A stretch of DNA of 51,566 nt from Rhodanobacter sp. 67-28 (GCA_001898415.1 MKTU01000047.1:15707-67272), one strand, 5' to 3'. Shown: positions 37,575-47,582, numbered from the stretch's first letter. A program made the numbers and translations. The notes: generated by a model from the sequence alone, not told the origin.

Positions 37575-39833
37575 ATGACCAACCAATTCCAATCCGTGCG
37601 GGGCCGAGTCATGCGCCATGCGAGCCGTTACTTCCTGATGGGCCTGCTGATCGTCGGTGCCACCTGGGCCAGTGCCGCCATCGCGGCCACCACCACGCTG
37701 AAGAACATCAGCTACGACGCCTTGCCAGGCGGCAGCGTCCAGCTGCACCTGAACTTCGGCGACGGCCCGGTGCCGGAGCCGAAGATCTTCACCACGGACA
37801 ATCCGCCGCGCATCGCGGTCGATCTGCCCGATACGACCAATGCCGCCGGGCGGCACATGGACATCGGCAAGGGTTCGACCTCCGGCGTCTCGGCAGTGTC
37901 TGCCGGTGGGCGCACCCGAGTGGTGGTCGAGCTGATGCGCGCGTCGAGCTACCGCGCCAGCGTCGATGGCAACAGCCTGGTGTTGACGATCAACAACGGC
38001 ACCGCCGACCAGGCGGTCACCACCGCCTCCACGATCGACCCGACCAAGCGGCTGCCGTCGTCCTCCGATGGCCCGGCGATCTCCAACATCGACTTCCGTC
38101 GCGGCCCGAACGGCGAGGGCCGCGTGCTGGTCAGCTTCAGCGGCAGCGGCGCGCAGCCGGAAATGACCCGTCAGGGCGACAAGGTGGTGGTCACCATCGA
38201 TCACGCCAACCTGCCGGCCAACCTCGCGCAGCGCCTGGATACGCTGGACTTCGCCACCCCGGTGCAGTCGATCACCAGCCGCGTCGGCAACGGCGGCGGC
38301 GCGCGCATCGAGATCGACACCAAGGGGACGGTCGAGACCTCGGCCTACCAGACCCCCGACCAGTACGTGGTCGAGGTGGCACCGAAGAAGGCCGCCGCCA
38401 AGGATGAGCGCCTGGCCAAGCTGGACGCGCAGCCCAATTACAACGGCAAGCGCGTCACCTTCAACTTCCAGGACATCCCGGTGCGCTCGGCGTTGCAGCT
38501 GATCGCCGATATCTCCGGGCTCAACCTGGTCGCCTCCGACAGCGTCGGCGGCAGCGTCACCCTGCGCCTGGTCAACGTGCCGTGGGATCAGGCGCTGGAC
38601 GTGATCCTGCGCGCCAAGAGCCTGGACAAGCGCCGCAACGGCAACGTCATCTGGGTCGCGCCGCAGGCCGAGCTGGCCAAGTACGAGCAAGATCTGGCCG
38701 ACGCCAAGCTGAAGGCGCAGGACACCGCCGAGCTGGTCACCGACTACGTGCCGATCAGCTACGGCAAGGCCTCCGACATCGCCAAGCTGCTGACCACCGG
38801 CAGCATGCAGGGCGGCGGTGGCGGCGGCGGCGCCAACGCCCAGCGCGGCTTCCTCTCGCCGCGCGGCAGCGTCTCGTTCGACCAGCGCACCAACACCCTG
38901 CTGCTCAACGACACGCCGGAGAAGATCAAGCAGTTGCGTGAGCTGATCGCCGTGCTGGACAAGCCGGTGCAGCAGGTGCTGATCGAATCGCGCATCGTGG
39001 TGGCCACCGACGACTTCACCCGCGAGCTGGGCGTGAAGTGGGGCGTGTCGGGCAACCAGACCAACAACAACAACATCATCACCACCGCACCGACCGGCGA
39101 TGGCGCGCTGAAGTACGGCACCGGCGTGCACAACAACATCGTCAACTACAACAACGCAGTCACCGACTGGGTGGCCAACGGCAGCCAGGGTGCTCCGCCG
39201 CATCCGGGTGCGGTGACCTTGCCCGGCGGCTTCAACGTGAACATGCCGGTGAACGGCGGCAGCACGCTGGGCTTCGCCATCCTCGGCGCCAACTACGCGA
39301 TCGACCTGGAGCTCTCCGCAGCGCAATCCGAAGGCCGTGGCGAGGTGATCTCCAGCCCGCGCGTGATCACCGCCAACCAGCAGGAGGCCGTGATCCGCCA
39401 GGGCCAGGAAGTCGGCTATGTCACCTACCAGAACCAGGGCTCCGGCACCGGTGGCGCACCGACCGCCTCGGTGCAGTTCAAGGACGCCGTGCTGGAGCTG
39501 AAGGTGACCCCGACGATCACCGCCGACAACCGCGTCTACCTGGCGATCAACGTGAAGAAGGATGCGCTGGCCGGCTTCCTCAACACGCCGAACGGCCAGG
39601 TGCCGCAGATCGACACGCGCGAGGTGAATACCTCGGCGCTGGTCGACAACGGCCAGACCGTGGTGCTCGGCGGCATCTACGAGGTCAACAAGAGCAACAC
39701 CGTGTCCAAGGTGCCCGGGCTGGGCGACATCCCCGGTCTCGGCGCGCTGTTCCGCAACACCAAGCGCAGCACCACCAAGGCGGAGTTGCTGATCTTCGTG
39801 ACGCCGCGCATCCTCAGCGACACCTTGCAGTAA
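37575..39833 (+). CDS. pilQ: type IV pilus secretin PilQ
   Basis: The outer-membrane channel for the pilus. 752 aa with a signal peptide (membrane segment about residues 20-37, cleaved after about AIA). Two AMIN peptidoglycan-binding domains lie in the N-terminal third, then STN/N0 (FQDIPVRSALQLIADISGL), N1 and the secretin domain (VISSPRVITANQQEAVIRQGQ, split as SSPRVITANQQEAV, plus VPGLGDIPGLGALFRNT). A stretch of seven glycines (GGGGGGG near residue 418) and an Asn run (TNNNNII near residue 499) form flexible loops in the N1 and secretin regions. SD AGGGG precedes ATG 37575. A terminator follows at 39854-39881. Confidence 0.95.
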   Translation: MTNQFQSVRGRVMRHASRYFLMGLLIVGATWASAAIAATTTLKNISYDALPGGSVQLHLNFGDGPVPEPKIFTTDNPPRIAVDLPDTTNAAGRHMDIGKGSTSGVSAVSAGGRTRVVVELMRASSYRASVDGNSLVLTINNGTADQAVTTASTIDPTKRLPSSSDGPAISNIDFRRGPNGEGRVLVSFSGSGAQPEMTRQGDKVVVTIDHANLPANLAQRLDTLDFATPVQSITSRVGNGGGARIEIDTKGTVETSAYQTPDQYVVEVAPKKAAAKDERLAKLDAQPNYNGKRVTFNFQDIPVRSALQLIADISGLNLVASDSVGGSVTLRLVNVPWDQALDVILRAKSLDKRRNGNVIWVAPQAELAKYEQDLADAKLKAQDTAELVTDYVPISYGKASDIAKLLTTGSMQGGGGGGGANAQRGFLSPRGSVSFDQRTNTLLLNDTPEKIKQLRELIAVLDKPVQQVLIESRIVVATDDFTRELGVKWGVSGNQTNNNNIITTAPTGDGALKYGTGVHNNIVNYNNAVTDWVANGSQGAPPHPGAVTLPGGFNVNMPVNGGSTLGFAILGANYAIDLELSAAQSEGRGEVISSPRVITANQQEAVIRQGQEVGYVTYQNQGSGTGGAPTASVQFKDAVLELKVTPTITADNRVYLAINVKKDALAGFLNTPNGQVPQIDTREVNTSALVDNGQTVVLGGIYEVNKSNTVSKVPGLGDIPGLGALFRNTKRSTTKAELLIFVTPRILSDTLQ

Positions 39834-39853
39834 GCCGCCACGCAGCGGCGAAG

Positions 39854-39881
39854 AAAAGGGGCGGCTTCGGCCGCCCTTTTT
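39854..39881 (+). terminator. intrinsic terminator of pilMNOPQ
   Basis: GGGGCGGC-TTCG-GCCGCCC (39858-39876) is a 7-bp GC stem capped by a UUCG tetraloop, extended by A/T pairing of the flanking AAAA and TTTTT (39877-39881). Confidence 0.92.
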
Positions 39882-40003
39882 CGTGCGCGCCGGCCGCCGG
39901 CGCACGTCACATTAAACTTCCCGTGCCGATGATGGTCTGAAGCACGCCGACGCGTCCGCTCTCCAAGGATGCCGCAGGCCTTGCCCCGTAACTGGAACTG
40001 CCC

Positions 40004-40999
40004 ATGGACATGCCCGAAAACCCGCCTCTCGGCGCGCTGCAGCAATCGTTCGCCCGCCTGCGCGAGGAGCTGGTGGATTGCATCATCGGCCAGCCGAAAC
40101 TCATCGATTGCCTGCTGGTGGCGCTGCTGGCCGACGGCCACCTGCTGGTCGAAGGCGCGCCCGGCCTGGCCAAAACCACCGCGGTGAAGGCGCTGGCGGC
40201 GCGGATCGAGGCGGATTTCCACCGCGTGCAATTCACCCCCGACCTGCTGCCGGCCGACCTCACCGGCACCGACGTGTTCCGGCCGCAGTCGGGCAGTTTC
40301 GAGTTCGAGCGCGGGCCGCTGTTCCACAACATCATCCTGGCCGACGAGATCAACCGCGCGCCGGCCAAGGTGCAGTCGGCCCTGCTCGAGGCGATGGCCG
40401 AGCAGCAGATCACCGTGGGCCGCAGCACCTGGAAACTGCCCGAGCTGTTCATGGTGATGGCCACGCAGAACCCCATCGAGCAGGAGGGCACCTTCAGCCT
40501 GCCGGAGGCCCAGCTCGACCGGTTCCTGATGCACGTGACGATCGGCTATCCCGATGCCGCGGCGGAGCTGGCGATCCTCAAGCTGGCGCGCGAGCAGGCC
40601 AGCCGGCGCGCCCACCCGGCCGCGCCGCCACGCGCGCTGCTCAGCCAGCACGAGGTGTTTGCCGCGCGCGATGCGGCGATGGCCGTGCACATGGCGCCGG
40701 CGCTGGAGGAGTACCTCGCGCAGCTGGTGCTGGCGACGCGCGACGCCGGCCGTTATGGCGCGGAATTGAAGCGCTGGATCGCCTGGGGCGGGAGCCCGCG
40801 CGCCACCATCGCGCTGGATCGCTGTTCGCGGGCGCAGGCCTGGCTTGCCGGCCGCGCCTACGTGTTGCCCGAGGACGTGCATGCAATCGTCCATGAGGTG
40901 CTGCGCCATCGGGTGCTGCTCAGCTACGAAGCGCAGGCCGAAGGCGTCACCCCCGACCAGGTGGTGGCGCGCCTGCTGGATCTCGTGCCGCTGCCGTGA
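40004..40999 (+). CDS. MoxR family AAA+ ATPase (Bat operon)
   Basis: 331 aa. MoxR ATPases act as chaperones for the maturation of metal-cofactor or membrane proteins, usually next to VWA-domain genes. Walker A GAPGLAKT, Walker B ILADEINRAPAK, sensor 1 VMATQNPIEQEGTFSLPEAQ and arginine-finger region LDRF are intact. First gene of the operon running to 47044. ATG 40004 or the next in-frame ATG at 40010 could start it. Its stop overlaps the GTG of the DUF58 gene. Substrate unknown. Confidence 0.93.
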   Translation: MDMPENPPLGALQQSFARLREELVDCIIGQPKLIDCLLVALLADGHLLVEGAPGLAKTTAVKALAARIEADFHRVQFTPDLLPADLTGTDVFRPQSGSFEFERGPLFHNIILADEINRAPAKVQSALLEAMAEQQITVGRSTWKLPELFMVMATQNPIEQEGTFSLPEAQLDRFLMHVTIGYPDAAAELAILKLAREQASRRAHPAAPPRALLSQHEVFAARDAAMAVHMAPALEEYLAQLVLATRDAGRYGAELKRWIAWGGSPRATIALDRCSRAQAWLAGRAYVLPEDVHAIVHEVLRHRVLLSYEAQAEGVTPDQVVARLLDLVPLP

Positions 41000-41931
41000 G
41001 TGTCCTGGCGTCACAAGTCGCGGATGGCAATGGCGCAAGCGAGGTGTCGCTGGCCGAGCTGATCGCGTTGCGTGCGCGCGTCGGCTCTGTGCGCATGGCG
41101 CCGCTGAGCACGCGCGCCGCCCGCCACGGCCAGCAGTCCAGCCGTCTGTACGGCCGCGGCATGGATTACGCCGAGTCGCGCGTCTACCAGGCCGGCGACG
41201 ATGTGCGCCGACTCGACTGGCGACTCACCGCACGCAGCGGCAAGCTGCACACGAAGCTGTTCCAGGAGGATCGAGAAGGCTGTCTGCTGATCCTGCTCGA
41301 TACCCATGCCAGCATGCATTTCGGCACGCGGGTGCGTTTCAAGTCGGTGCAGGCGGCCCGCGCGGCGGCACTGGCCGCGTGGTTTGCCACCCGTGCCGGC
41401 GAGCGCGTGGCGATGCTGGGCTTCGGCGGCGTCGACCAGTGGTTGGCGCCGCAAGCCGGCGCGCATGGTGCACTCGCCGTATGCGGTGCGCTGGCGCGAT
41501 GGCACGCGGCGGATCGCGCCGACCAACAACAGCCGCTCTCCGATGCGCTGACACGCGCGGCACACGTGGCGCGGAGTGCGAGCCGCGTCCTGCTGCTCAG
41601 CGACGGCTTCAGTTGCGACGCCGCCGCGCGCCAGCGACTGATTGAACTGACCCGGCACGCGGGCGTGGCCGTGCTGGTCACGGCGGATGCGCTGGAGCTG
41701 GAGCTCGCGCCGCCGGGGCGCTATCCGCTGGAGCATGCAGGCGAGCGTCGCGAGGTGCGGCTGCAGTCGGCGCATCAGCGTGCAGATTTTCGCCAGGCAT
41801 TGGGTGCAGGCGCCCGACGGCTGAGTGAGTTGGCCGGCTCGCTGGGTCTGCGCCACGCCACCATCGATACCGCGGCCGATCCGCTCGATGCCGTGGCGGG
41901 CCTGATCGGTCGCAAGAGGTCGCCGCGATGA
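40996..41931 (+). CDS. DUF58 domain-containing protein
   Basis: 311 aa, predicted cytosolic VWA-like partner of MoxR ATPases. The DUF58 signature YAESRVYQAGDDVRRLDWR is at about residues 57-75, then LHTKLFQEDRE and LLILLDTHASM, where Asp-Thr-His replaces the usual DxSxS. GTG 40996 is coupled to the MoxR stop (GTGA) and the stop overlaps the next ATG. DUF58, DUF4381 and BatA form a standard module in this operon type. Confidence 0.9.
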   Translation: MSVLASQVADGNGASEVSLAELIALRARVGSVRMAPLSTRAARHGQQSSRLYGRGMDYAESRVYQAGDDVRRLDWRLTARSGKLHTKLFQEDREGCLLILLDTHASMHFGTRVRFKSVQAARAAALAAWFATRAGERVAMLGFGGVDQWLAPQAGAHGALAVCGALARWHAADRADQQQPLSDALTRAAHVARSASRVLLLSDGFSCDAAARQRLIELTRHAGVAVLVTADALELELAPPGRYPLEHAGERREVRLQSAHQRADFRQALGAGARRLSELAGSLGLRHATIDTAADPLDAVAGLIGRKRSPR

Positions 41932-42464
41932 TCGCGGCGGCGACGCCGCCGACGGCCGCTGCGCCGGGGCCGGTACTGCGCGACATCCACCTGCCGGCCG
42001 AACCCTCGTGGTGGCCGCCCGCACCCGGCTGGTGGCTGCTTGCCGTGCTCGCGCTGCTGGTGTTTGCGGGCCTCGCGTGGGTTTGGCAACGCCGCTGCCG
42101 CGTGCGGCAACGGCAGCGGCGCATTCTTGGCGAGCTGGATAACCTTGTCCGGCGGCACCGCGAGGACGGCGATCGCGCGGCCCTGCTCGGCGGCCTGCAT
42201 CAACTCTTGCGGCGCGTCGCCCGCGAACAGGACGCCGCCGCGGTGCATCTGCGTGGCGATGCCTGGCGGCACGTCCTGGCGCGGGTGCCGGTGGACGCGG
42301 CCACCCGGGACAGCCTGCATCGGCTGGAGCAGCTCATCTACCAGCCACCCCGCAGCGGCGACGAAAACGATCTCGTCGAGGCCGCACGGCGGTGGCTGCG
42401 TTTGGCCGTAAAGCCGTCCACATGGAAGCGGAAGAAGCCCTCCTCGGAGCCAGCCGATGCCTGA
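41928..42464 (+). CDS. DUF4381 domain-containing membrane protein
   Basis: 178 aa. Starts with a Pro/Ala-rich leader, LRDIHLPAEPSWWPPAPGWW, then one membrane helix (about residues 36-54), then a basic helical cytosolic part. This is the DUF4381 layout found between DUF58 and the VWA genes. ATG 41928 overlaps the DUF58 stop and its own stop overlaps batA by 8 nt, so translation of the operon is tightly coupled. No enzymatic motif. Confidence 0.85.
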   Translation: MIAAATPPTAAAPGPVLRDIHLPAEPSWWPPAPGWWLLAVLALLVFAGLAWVWQRRCRVRQRQRRILGELDNLVRRHREDGDRAALLGGLHQLLRRVAREQDAAAVHLRGDAWRHVLARVPVDAATRDSLHRLEQLIYQPPRSGDENDLVEAARRWLRLAVKPSTWKRKKPSSEPADA

Positions 42465-43440
42465 ATTCGCCTGGCCCTGGGTCGTACTGCTGTTGCCGTT
42501 GCCGTGGTTGCTGCGCTGGTGGTGGCGTGCGGCCGCCCCGGGCGTCGCGCTGCATCTGCCACAGCCGGGCGTGAAGCTGGATTCGGTGGCTGACCGGCGC
42601 AACCACGGTGCCGCGCCGTGGCTGCTCGGGCTGGCCTGGTTGTGCCTGCTCGCCGCCGCGGCGCGGCCGCAGTGGCTGGGTCCGCCGCAGGCGCAGCAGC
42701 GCAGCGGGCGGGCGATGATGATGGCGGTGGATCTCTCCGGCAGCATGCGCACGCCGGACATGCAGCTGGCCGGCCAACCGGTCAGCCGCTTCGGCGCGGT
42801 GGAGGCGATCGCCAGCGACTTCATCAGCCGGCGCCGCGGCGACGAAATGGGCCTGATCCTGTTCGGCAGCCAGGCCTATCTGGTCACGCCGCTGACCTAC
42901 GACCTCTCGGCCGTGCGCGCGCAGCTGCAGACCGCAGCGGTGGGCCTGGCGGGCGACCAGACCGCGATCGGCGACGCCATCGCCGTGGCGGTGAAGCGAT
43001 TGGCGGGCCTGCCGGAGGCAGCGCGCGTCCTGGTGTTGCTCACCGACGGCGTCAACAACGCCGGCGGCATCGCTCCGCGCGAGGCGGCGCGTGCCGCCAA
43101 GGCCGCGGGCGTACGGATCTACGCCATCGGCATCGGCGCCACCGCGATGCAGGTGCCGGGATTCTTCGGCCTGCAGATGGTCAACCCCTCGGCCGACCTC
43201 GACGCCGACATGCTCAAGGCGATCACCGCCGAAACCGGCGGGCGCTTCTTCCGTGCCACCGACAGCAGCGAGCTGGCCGACGCCTACCGCACCATCAACG
43301 CGCTGGAGCCGATGCCGCGGCAGGGGCCGGCGTTGCGGCCGCGCCACGAACTGTTCCGCTGGCCGCTGCTGGCTGCGCTGGTGTTGCTGCTGCTGGCGAT
43401 CGTGCCCACCCGGCTGCGTGTGCGGGAGCAGGCGGCATGA
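42457..43440 (+). CDS. VWA domain protein, BatA-like
   Basis: 327 aa with membrane helices at both ends (about residues 5-15 and 302-320) flanking a von Willebrand A domain. The metal-binding MIDAS is intact: DLSGSM with Asp92, Ser94 and Ser96, Thr in GDQTAIGDA and Asp197 in LLTDG. Matches BatA of aerotolerance operons, likely a membrane-anchored binding protein facing the periplasm. Compare the next gene, where the MIDAS is lost. Confidence 0.92.
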   Translation: MPEFAWPWVVLLLPLPWLLRWWWRAAAPGVALHLPQPGVKLDSVADRRNHGAAPWLLGLAWLCLLAAAARPQWLGPPQAQQRSGRAMMMAVDLSGSMRTPDMQLAGQPVSRFGAVEAIASDFISRRRGDEMGLILFGSQAYLVTPLTYDLSAVRAQLQTAAVGLAGDQTAIGDAIAVAVKRLAGLPEAARVLVLLTDGVNNAGGIAPREAARAAKAAGVRIYAIGIGATAMQVPGFFGLQMVNPSADLDADMLKAITAETGGRFFRATDSSELADAYRTINALEPMPRQGPALRPRHELFRWPLLAALVLLLLAIVPTRLRVREQAA

Positions 43441-45344
43441 GCGAGTTGCTGCAACAGTTCCATTTCCTGCACCCCTGGTGGTTGCTGGCACTCCTCGGCC
43501 TGCCGCTGCTGGCGCTTCCGTGCTGGCGGCGCGACAGCGGCCAGCTGATCCTGTCGCGACTGGTCGACCCGGCTTTGCTGCCACGGCTGCTGCGCGGACA
43601 GCCGCGCCGGCGCCAGTTGCCGCTGTGGCTGTTCGCGCTGGCCTGGCTGCTGGCCACGCTGGCGCTGGCCGGGCCGACCTGGAACCGCGTCGAGCAGGCG
43701 CTGTACGCCAACCGTCCGGCGCAGGTGCTGGCGATCTCGCTGTCGCGGCACATGCTGGCGCGCGACGTGGCGCCGAGCCGGCTCGATCGCGCACGGCTTA
43801 AGGCGCACGAGCTGCTGGCGGCCAACCGTGCCGGCCTGAACGCGCTGATCGGCTACGCTGGCGAGGCCTTCGTCGTCGCGCCGCTGACCTCCGATGCCCA
43901 CAGCCTCGACGATCTGCTCGACGCGATGGCGCCCGACACCATGCCGGTGGACGGCAACGACGCGGCCGCGGCGATCGACCGCGGCGTGCGTCTGGTCCAG
44001 CAGGCGAATGCCGACGGCGGCACGCTGGTGCTGATTACCGACCAGGCGGATACCGCCGCCGACGCGGCCGCGCGCAAGGCGCTCGCCGCCGGCGTGCGCG
44101 TCTCGGTGCTCGGCGTGGGCAGCGTCCACGGCGGCCCGGTCCCGCTGCCCGAGGGCGGCTTCCTGCACGACGCGCAGGACCGCATGGTGCTGGCCGCACG
44201 CGACGACGCCGCGCTTGACGCGCTGGCGCGCGCAGGCGGCGGCGTCTACGTGGCGATGAGCGCCGACCACGGCGACATCGACGCCCTGCACGCGCAACTG
44301 CGCAGCAGCGGCGCAGCCCAGGCCAGCGGCCAGCACGGTGCGCAGTGGCAGGATCGCGGGCCGTGGCTGTTGCTGCCGCTGCTGCTGGTGGCCGCCACGG
44401 CGTTTCGCCGCGGCTGGATCATGCTCGTGCTGCTGGTCAGCCTGCCGCTGCTGCCGCGCACGGCGCAGGCCGGCACCTGGCAGGACCTGTGGCAACGCCC
44501 CGACCAGCAGGCCGTGCAGGCGCTGCGCGACGGCCATGCCGTGCAGGCGCAGCAACTCGCCCGCGATCCCGCTTGGCGCGGCGTGGCGGCTTACCGCGCC
44601 GGCGACTATGCCGCGGCGGCGGACGCGCTGCAGCACGCCCCCGGCAGCGATGCCGCCTACAACCGCGGCAATGCGCTGGCGAAAGCGCAGCAGTATCGAC
44701 AGGCGATCGAGGCCTACGACCAGGCGCTGCAACTCGATCCGGCCAATGCCGACGCCAAGGCCAACCGCCAAGCCGTGGAAGAGTGGCTGAAACGGCAGTC
44801 GAAGCAGCAAAAATCCTCGCCGGACAGCGCGGACCACAACAAGTCCGAGCAGGACAAGTCGGGTGACGACAAGTCGGGCCAGGGGAAATCAGGCCAGGAA
44901 AAATCGGGTGGGAACAAATCGGAGCAGGACGAGTCGGGGCAGGGCAAATCCGACAAGAGCCAGTCGCCTTCCGGTGCGGGCGAACAGGACAAGTCGTCGA
45001 ACGGTTCGCAGCGACCCGGCGACGCCGGCACGCACGATCAGCCCGCGCCACGCAGTGCGCGGGAGCGCGCCGAGCAGAAGGCGCAGGCCGAGCAGGCGCA
45101 GCGCGCCTTGAAGCAGCAGATGGACCAGGCGCTGGCCGCCGGCCAGTCCGCGGACGCGAAGTCGCCGGCCACGCACCAGCTCGGCACGCTGGACCGGGAT
45201 GATCCGCAGTCGAAGCTGCCGGCCGACCTGCGCCACGCGCTGCAGCGCGTGCAGGACGACCCCGGCGGCCTGCTGCGGCGCAAGTTCGAACTGGAATATC
45301 GCGAGCGCCACGGTGGCGGCGCTCAGGAGGACGGCCAGCCATGA
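43437..45344 (+). CDS. VWA and TPR protein, BatB/BatC fusion-like, degenerate MIDAS
   Basis: 635 aa. N-terminal membrane anchors and a VWA domain (about residues 90-280), another membrane segment (about 304-342), then a TPR unit (DAAYNRGNALAKAQQYRQAI near residue 405) and a C-terminal low-complexity and charged tail. The MIDAS DxSxS is SLSRH here (Ser101 and His105 replace Asp and Ser; the codons are TCG and CAC), and the Thr is replaced in the DGNDAAAAI segment, so metal binding is unlikely. A 65-residue KSxQ/DKSG-type repetitive, K/S/D/Q-rich region (456-520) follows the TPR. The BatA and BatD genes overlap it by 4 nt each. Confidence 0.9.
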   Translation: MSELLQQFHFLHPWWLLALLGLPLLALPCWRRDSGQLILSRLVDPALLPRLLRGQPRRRQLPLWLFALAWLLATLALAGPTWNRVEQALYANRPAQVLAISLSRHMLARDVAPSRLDRARLKAHELLAANRAGLNALIGYAGEAFVVAPLTSDAHSLDDLLDAMAPDTMPVDGNDAAAAIDRGVRLVQQANADGGTLVLITDQADTAADAAARKALAAGVRVSVLGVGSVHGGPVPLPEGGFLHDAQDRMVLAARDDAALDALARAGGGVYVAMSADHGDIDALHAQLRSSGAAQASGQHGAQWQDRGPWLLLPLLLVAATAFRRGWIMLVLLVSLPLLPRTAQAGTWQDLWQRPDQQAVQALRDGHAVQAQQLARDPAWRGVAAYRAGDYAAAADALQHAPGSDAAYNRGNALAKAQQYRQAIEAYDQALQLDPANADAKANRQAVEEWLKRQSKQQKSSPDSADHNKSEQDKSGDDKSGQGKSGQEKSGGNKSEQDESGQGKSDKSQSPSGAGEQDKSSNGSQRPGDAGTHDQPAPRSARERAEQKAQAEQAQRALKQQMDQALAAGQSADAKSPATHQLGTLDRDDPQSKLPADLRHALQRVQDDPGGLLRRKFELEYRERHGGGAQEDGQP

Positions 45345-47044
45345 GTCACGCACGCATCATCGTCTTGTGCCTGTTCGCGCTGATGCTGCTGCCGGTCGCG
45401 CACGCGGCGCAGGTGAGCGCGACGCTGGATCGCGATCACGTGCAACTGGGCGACACGGTCACGCTCAATATCCGCGTCGAGGGCGCCGCCGCGTCCGCCG
45501 CGATGCCCGACCTGCAGGCGCTGCAACAGGATTTCAGCATCCTCGGCACCTCGCAGAACAGCAGCCTGTCGGTCGAGAACGGCAAGGCGACGTCCAGCCT
45601 CACCTTCGGCATCGCGCTGCGGCCTCTTCGCGCCGGCAGCTTGCAGATCCCGTCGCTGCAGGTCGCCGGCGAACGCACGGCGCCGCTGTCGCTGCAGGTC
45701 GACGCGCAGGGGCCCGTGGCGGGTGCCGCGCCGAATCGCGACGTGTTCATGGAGGCGACGGTGGAGCCACAGCGCGGCTATGTCGGCGAGCAGTTCAGCT
45801 ATGTGGTGAAGCTGTTCTACGCGGGCAACCTCAGCGGCGGCTCGATCGACATGCCCGATGTCCATGGGGCGACGCTGCAGCCGCTGGGCAAGGACATCGG
45901 CTACGACACGCAACGCGGCGGCCGCAGCTACCACGTGCTGGAACGGCGCTATGCGCTGATCCCGCAGCAGGCCGGCCGGCTGGAAATCCCTGCAGCGAGT
46001 TTCCAGGGCAGTGCGGTTGACCCGTACGACCCGGGCAGCTTCTTCGGCGCCACCAACAACGTCTCGGCCAGCGCCGCGCCGGTGGCGATCGAGGTGCAGG
46101 CGGCGCCTGCGGATTGGGGCAACAAGGCGTGGTTGCCGGCGCGGGCGTTGAGCCTGACGATCGACGGCTGGCCGGACGCGCAGCAGCCGGTGCGGGTGGG
46201 GCAGCCGCTCAACCTCACCATGACGTTGCGCGCCACCGGCTTGTCCGACGACGCGCTGCCGAGCCTGAGCCTGCCGCCGCTGGACGGCGCCACGGTCTAC
46301 CCGGACAAGCCGGTCAGCCGCAACCACGTCGCCGGGCAGTGGACCGTGGGCGAGCGCGAGCAGGCGTTCGCCATCGTGCCCGAGCGCCCCGGCCCGTTGA
46401 CGATCCCGGCGACCACGGTGACCTGGTGGAACGTGCTCACCGACCGCCAGGAGGTGGCACAGATCCCCGCGCGCAGCATCGAGGTGCTGCCGGCGATCGG
46501 CGGCAGCACGGCATCACCTGCAGGCGCGGTGCCGGCGGCGACGACTGCGCCCGCCACGACCGCACCCGTGCCCGCGCCCGCCGGTGCCATGCCATGGCGC
46601 TGGATCGCGCTGGCCAGTCTCGCGCTGTGGTTGCTCAGCGTGCTGGCCTGGTGGTGGCAGCGTCGGCGGCGCGCCATGCCCAAAGCTCCCCCGGCGCCCG
46701 CGGTTGTGCCGGACAGCGCGCGCCGGGCGCGACAGGAGTTCATCAGCGCCGCGCGCGGCACCGACGCCGCACGACAACTGCATTGCCTGATGGCCTGGGC
46801 GCGTGCCGAGCGACCGCACGTCCAGCATCCGGGCGAGTTGTCCGCTGCCCTGGACGATGCGGCACAGCGCGCGGTGATCGACGACTTGCAGCGTCGTCGC
46901 TTCGCCGCCGGTACGGCGGCGGGCGACGTCGGCGGCACGGCACCGGCGGAGGCGTTCAAGCGGGGTTTCGCCTGGCGCCAGACTGGCGCGGGCGATCACT
47001 CGGACGACGCGTTGCCGCCGCTGTATCCGTTCAAGCTGCGTTGA
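45341..47044 (+). CDS. BatD family protein (oxygen tolerance)
   Basis: 567 aa. Signal peptide ([18 protein letters not shown] to AHA) and a large periplasmic beta-rich region with typical BatD blocks [20 protein letters not shown] and [17 protein letters not shown]-terminal membrane helix (about residues 420-437, [19 protein letters not shown]) is followed by a basic cytosolic tail. Last gene of the operon. Its final 14 nt overlap the convergent macro-domain gene. Confidence 0.93.
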   Translation: MSHARIIVLCLFALMLLPVAHAAQVSATLDRDHVQLGDTVTLNIRVEGAAASAAMPDLQALQQDFSILGTSQNSSLSVENGKATSSLTFGIALRPLRAGSLQIPSLQVAGERTAPLSLQVDAQGPVAGAAPNRDVFMEATVEPQRGYVGEQFSYVVKLFYAGNLSGGSIDMPDVHGATLQPLGKDIGYDTQRGGRSYHVLERRYALIPQQAGRLEIPAASFQGSAVDPYDPGSFFGATNNVSASAAPVAIEVQAAPADWGNKAWLPARALSLTIDGWPDAQQPVRVGQPLNLTMTLRATGLSDDALPSLSLPPLDGATVYPDKPVSRNHVAGQWTVGEREQAFAIVPERPGPLTIPATTVTWWNVLTDRQEVAQIPARSIEVLPAIGGSTASPAGAVPAATTAPATTAPVPAPAGAMPWRWIALASLALWLLSVLAWWWQRRRRAMPKAPPAPAVVPDSARRARQEFISAARGTDAARQLHCLMAWARAERPHVQHPGELSAALDDAAQRAVIDDLQRRRFAAGTAAGDVGGTAPAEAFKRGFAWRQTGAGDHSDDALPPLYPFKLR

Positions 47045-47582
47045 AGGGTGTGCCGTCGTCCGGCGTGGCGTCGCGCACACGCCGGAAGATGTCGGCCACG
47101 CTGTTGCTGAAGCAGCATACGGTGATGCTGACGCGATCGTCGCGGGCGAGTTCGTCGCGCAGGCTGGCCAGCGCCACCGCGGCCGCCTGCGCCACCGGAT
47201 AGCCGTACACGCCACAGCTGATTGCCGGGAACGCGATCGTGCGCAAACCGTGCTCGCGCAGCAGCCGCATCGCGTTGGCGTGGCAACTTGCCAGCAGTCG
47301 CGCCTCACCTTGCGTGCCGCCCTGCCACACCGGGCCGACGGTGTGGATCACGTGTGCCGCCGGCAACGCGAAGCCCGGCGTGATGCGCGCCTCGCCAGTC
47401 GGACAGCGCACGCCCGGACGCACCGACGGAAGCTGCCGGCAGGCCTGCAGCAGCGCGGGACCGGCGGCGCGGTGGATCGCGCCGTCGACGCCACCGCCGC
47501 CGAGCAGGCTGGCATTGGCGGCGTTGACGATGGCATCCACGTGCAGCGTGGTGATGTCGGCAATGACGATGTCCAGGGGCAT
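47031..47582 (-). CDS. macro domain protein (O-acetyl-ADP-ribose deacetylase-like)
   Basis: 183 aa, single macro domain. ADP-ribose-binding features are [20 protein letters not shown] at residues 18-37, [14 protein letters not shown] near 73-86 and [14 protein letters not shown] near 115-128. YmdB-type proteins with this motif set hydrolyse O-acetyl-ADP-ribose or remove ADP-ribose from proteins. It is divergent from the MarR gene and its 3' end overlaps batD by 14 nt. C-terminal part beyond residue 165 is unrelated to the domain. Confidence 0.9.
   Translation of the reverse strand: MPLDIVIADITTLHVDAIVNAANASLLGGGGVDGAIHRAAGPALLQACRQLPSVRPGVRCPTGEARITPGFALPAAHVIHTVGPVWQGGTQGEARLLASCHANAMRLLREHGLRTIAFPAISCGVYGYPVAQAAAVALASLRDELARDDRVSITVCCFSNSVADIFRRVRDATPDDGTPFNAA

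Noticed and set aside
37461-39905. 814-codon open frame on the minus strand opposite pilQ
   Set aside because: Mirror of a complete secretin gene; lacks a credible ribosome binding site or family match.
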